Assembly: GCA_028275105.1 (NCBI GenBank)
Contig: JAQCNI010000043.1
Span: 1 to 36,855 of the forward strand
Direction of reading: 5' to 3'
Source: Halorubrum sp.
GTDB lineage: Archaea; Halobacteriota; Halobacteria; Halobacteriales; Haloferacaceae
DNA length: 36,855 bases
A model generated the notes under the pieces. It worked only from the letters and a program-made list of their open reading frames with translations. It searched no databases and had not been told where the DNA came from. Both the position numbers and the translations under genes were made by a program. Below are positions 34,542 through 36,855 of this stretch, piece by piece; position 1 is the stretch's first letter, and each line of letters opens with the position of its first letter.

Positions 34542-36011
34542 ATGGAGCTGTTCTGGCACCGGTGTGACCTCCGGGTGGCCGACAACGTCGGGCTCGCGGC
34601 CGCCGCCGGACGCGACACCGTCGCGCCCGCGTTCGTGTTCGACGACGACGTGCTCGCACACGCGAGCGACGTTCGGGTCCGACGACTCATCGACGGGTTG
34701 TACGCGCTCCGGGCGGCGTACCGTGACCGCGGCGGCGACCTCCTCGTCGCGCGCGGCGACCCGGCCGAACTGTTGCCGGCGATCGCCGACGCGCTCGAGA
34801 TTGACCGAGTCGTCTGGAACCGCGACTACTCCGGGCTCGCCCGCGAACGCGACGCCGAGGTCCGCCGGGTCCTCGACGACGCCGGGATCGAACGCGAGGC
34901 CCATCACGACGCGGTGTTACACACGCCCGATTCGATCCGGACGAACGCCGGCGACCCGTACTCCGTGTACACGTACTACTGGAAGAAATGGACGGACCGC
35001 GAGGTGGATCCGCCCGCGCCAGCTCCGGACGGAGCCGCGCTGGCCGACCCGGAACCGCTCGCGTCGAAAACGACCGCGGTAGGGGGAGATACCGCCGACG
35101 TCGTCGTCGGCGACCTCCCGGCTCCCGATGACCTCGGGTTTTCCGAGCCCGATGCGAACGTCGGTCCCGCGGGGACCGAGGCGGCCCGGGACCGGCTTGA
35201 CGCGTTCCTCGCGGACGACGTATACAGCTACGAGGCCGATCGCGACTACCCGGCCCGCGGGGGAACCTCACGGCTCTCGACGTTCCTGAAGTACGGCGAG
35301 ATCGGCGTTCGGGAGGCGTACGAGGCCACCGAGCGGGCGATGACCGCAGCCGCGGACCGGCCGGAGGACGACGCGGCGGCAAGCGTCGAGGAGTTCCAGG
35401 GTCAGCTCGCGTGGCGGGAGTTCTACACGCAGGTGCTGTTCCACAATCCGTCGGTGGTGACCGAGAACTACAAGTCGTACGAGGAGGGGATCGAGTGGCG
35501 GAACGATCCGGCGGAGATCGCGGCCTGGAAGCGCGGCGAGACCGGCTATCCGATCGTCGATGCCGGGATGCGCCAGCTCCGCGAGGAGGCGTACGTCCAC
35601 AACCGGGTCCGGATGATCGTCGCGTCCTTCCTCACGAAGGATCTGCTCGCCGACTGGCGTCACGGCTACGGGTGGTTCCGCGACCGGCTCGCGGACCACG
35701 ACACCGCCAACGACAACGGCGGCTGGCAGTGGGCCGCCTCGACGGGGACCGACGCCCAGCCGTACTTCCGGATCTTCAACCCGATGACCCAGGGCGAACG
35801 CTACGACCCGGAGGCGGAGTACATCGCCGAGCACGTCCCCGAACTCCGCGGCGTCGACCCGGACGCCGTCCACGGGTGGCACGAACTCTCACCGACCCAA
35901 CGGGCGAACGCGGCCCCGGAGTACCCCGCGCCAATCGTCGACCACGCCGAGCGCCGCGAGAGGGCGCTGGCGATGTACAAGCGGGCCCGCGGCGAGGACC
36001 CCGACGAGTAG
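34542..36011 (+). CDS. phr: Deoxyribodipyrimidine photolyase
   Basis: The 489-residue flavoprotein belongs to the photolyase/cryptochrome family, which uses blue light to split UV pyrimidine dimers. It begins MELFWHRCDLRVADNVGLAA, the N-terminal antenna domain. The C-terminal FAD domain has GGTSRLSTFLKYGEIGVREA, QLAWREFYTQVLF, GYPIVDAGMRQLREEAYVHN, then NRVRMIVASFLTKDL and DHDTANDNGGWQWAASTGTD. These are standard class I photolyase motifs, so it is likely a CPD enzyme; a cryptochrome role is less likely. The ATG at 34542 starts the conserved N-terminus, but an in-frame GTG at 34422 would add 40 residues built from the repeat. Confidence 0.93.
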   Translation: MELFWHRCDLRVADNVGLAAAAGRDTVAPAFVFDDDVLAHASDVRVRRLIDGLYALRAAYRDRGGDLLVARGDPAELLPAIADALEIDRVVWNRDYSGLARERDAEVRRVLDDAGIEREAHHDAVLHTPDSIRTNAGDPYSVYTYYWKKWTDREVDPPAPAPDGAALADPEPLASKTTAVGGDTADVVVGDLPAPDDLGFSEPDANVGPAGTEAARDRLDAFLADDVYSYEADRDYPARGGTSRLSTFLKYGEIGVREAYEATERAMTAAADRPEDDAAASVEEFQGQLAWREFYTQVLFHNPSVVTENYKSYEEGIEWRNDPAEIAAWKRGETGYPIVDAGMRQLREEAYVHNRVRMIVASFLTKDLLADWRHGYGWFRDRLADHDTANDNGGWQWAASTGTDAQPYFRIFNPMTQGERYDPEAEYIAEHVPELRGVDPDAVHGWHELSPTQRANAAPEYPAPIVDHAERRERALAMYKRARGEDPDE

Positions 36012-36135
36012 CGCGGAGTCGTGAACGTCGTAGTCACACCGGCGAGGCTCGCGTGCGGTGCCGTTTCGTCCGTTCGACCATCTGGTGACGTCGTTCGACT
36101 CCCCGACGAGCGTTCAGCGTCGCTCGACGTGACTC

Positions 36136-36618
36136 TCAGCGGTGACCGACGGGCGTAGCCTGCTGGGAGTCGTCGAGGGACGCCCGAGGGAGATTCAGCA
36201 CAACGCGCGTTCCACGCGGCGAATTATCCTCGATCGACACCTCTCCCCCGAACAGCGACACGGTCCAGTAAACGATCCACAGCCCGAGGCCCGTCCCGTG
36301 TTGTAGCGGGGTTTCTTCCCCCGAGTCGATCGTTCGCTGCTCATTATCCGGAATCCCCGGCCCGTTATCCGCGACCACGACCGTGATCCAGTCGCCCGTA
36401 TCCCCTCCGCTCGATGGGGTGGTGGTAACCGCAACCTCCGGAGTAGGCTGATCGTTGTGAATGATGGCGTTTTGGAGCAGTTCCGAGAGTGCCGTTTTCA
36501 ACCGACCGTCCGCCCGAGCGTGGACGGTCTCACGTTCGCCGGTCGTGACTGCGGCGTCGGGATACGCGTCCGAAACCTCGTCGACGACCTCGGTCACTAT
36601 ACTCACCGACAGAGACAT
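36136..36618 (-). CDS. Truncated sensor histidine kinase, ATPase domain only
   Basis: The 160-residue product consists of a HATPase_c domain: the N-box LSELLQNAIIHND near residue 45-57, G1 box VADNGPGIP, GLGLWIVYWTVSLFGG as G2, and a C-terminal NSPRGTRVVLNLP. There is no HisKA helix with phospho-acceptor His, sensor or PAS domain. The residues before the N-box (MSLSVSIVTEVVDEVSDAYP) look like the link seen in longer haloarchaeal kinases, so the protein is probably the remaining 3' end of a longer gene. Seven codons before the ATG the frame has a stop. A transposase gene starts about 140 bases further upstream, which points to insertion or deletion. A standalone ATPase is the alternative. Confidence 0.75.
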   Translation of the reverse strand: MSLSVSIVTEVVDEVSDAYPDAAVTTGERETVHARADGRLKTALSELLQNAIIHNDQPTPEVAVTTTPSSGGDTGDWITVVVADNGPGIPDNEQRTIDSGEETPLQHGTGLGLWIVYWTVSLFGGEVSIEDNSPRGTRVVLNLPRASLDDSQQATPVGHR

Positions 36619-36707
36619 TGATACACTCCGGGCGGATCAATCTCTTTCATCGCTGAGCGGGTCTCACTACGAAGTTCGTCAATTTCTCCAAAGTATTGAT
36701 TACCAAG

Positions 36708-36855
36708 GAGGGTGTCATAGAACAGTTCGCATACCAAAGAGCAGGGTGAACGCTGAGGTGGAATGAGTTCAGCGACCCTGCAAGATGATCCTTCGGTAGA
36801 ATCGTTCTTCAATGCCGTGGAAACGGAGACGCTGGCGTTATTCGAGCATCTCTCC
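36708..36855 (+). mobile_element. Left end of an insertion sequence, cut by the window edge
   Basis: The element carries the transposase start at 36763 and continues beyond the window. GAGGGTGTCATAG at 36708-36720 is a candidate terminal repeat, but the other end is not visible, so the boundary is uncertain. The region is less GC-rich than the chromosome around it. Confidence 0.45.
36763..36855 (+). CDS. Start of a transposase gene (partial)
   Basis: The visible 31 codons read MSSATLQDDPSVESFFNAVE and continue to TLALFEHLS at the window edge. From memory this resembles the N-terminus of a haloarchaeal DDE transposase of the IS4/IS5-like group. No catalytic residue is visible in this part, so the family is provisional. 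Position beside the truncated kinase supports an insertion sequence. Confidence 0.6.
   Translation, partial: MSSATLQDDPSVESFFNAVETETLALFEHLS

Overview
The window is chromosomal DNA from an extremely halophilic archaeon of the Halorubrum/Haloferax type. It is GC-rich, and the predicted proteins are acidic. A/T-rich boxes lie about 25-30 bases before many start codons, as expected for leaderless haloarchaeal transcripts. Marker genes fit this: the crtD-lyeJ-cruF bacterioruberin cluster, haloarchaeal PurC, aTrm56 and DacZ. The genus is inferred from protein style, not demonstrated.

Layout. 1-1.4 kb: the 3' end of a TnpB-type (IS200/IS605/IS1341) element, then apbE and a secreted protein with a Glu/His/Asp repeat tail. 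1.7-4.4 kb: trm56, purC and a DUF47/PhoU-like gene. 4.4-6.0 kb: a lipoprotein gene bracketed by the end of the next helicase gene and a 58-bp relic copy of that end. 6.1-11.8 kb: a Dna2-like nuclease-helicase, a hypothetical gene, and menC-menA for menaquinone. 11.9-20.7 kb: a branched-chain amino acid region (leuA, ilvB, ilvN, ilvC, leuC, a 32-residue linking ORF, leuD, leuB). leuA has an apparent frameshift, and ilvB follows a 208-base leader holding a 24-codon ORF. 20.8-21.8 kb: a DUF555 gene and an HTH-CBS regulator with a palindrome at its promoter. 21.8-22.2 kb: two IS605-type relics. 22.2-26.5 kb: an SDR gene and crtD-lyeJ-cruF. 26.5-28.5 kb: a diadenylate-cyclase-like gene, a Usp gene and a metallo-beta-lactamase gene. 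28.5-29.2 kb: a tenA gene broken by a 48-bp element and a frameshift. 29.3-31.8 kb: a MoaA-like gene, a zinc-ribbon gene and an aldo/keto reductase gene. 31.9-36.0 kb: dacZ-mscS, a GNAT gene and a photolyase gene. 36.1-36.9 kb: a truncated histidine kinase beside the start of a transposase gene.

How the genes work together. ilvB-ilvN-ilvC-leuC-ORF-leuD are overlapping or nearly touching genes, consistent with one operon; with leuA and leuB they make up most of the valine/isoleucine/leucine route. crtD-lyeJ-cruF make C50 carotenoids. Two DAC-domain genes, a Usp gene and an MscS gene suggest cyclic di-AMP and osmotic-stress physiology. Several small mobile relics and GC-rich tandem repeats with unit lengths divisible by three are scattered through the window.

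The most interesting items are: the ilvB leader ORF with a hairpin on its stop codon; 48-bp IS605-like mini-elements after TTAC, one of them in frame inside tenA; two TnpB-type ends that each supply the stop codon of the converging gene; a small ORF overlapping the start of the second DAC gene; the leuC-leuD micro-ORF; and the acidic His-repeat protein coupled to ApbE. No tRNA, rRNA or CRISPR array was seen.
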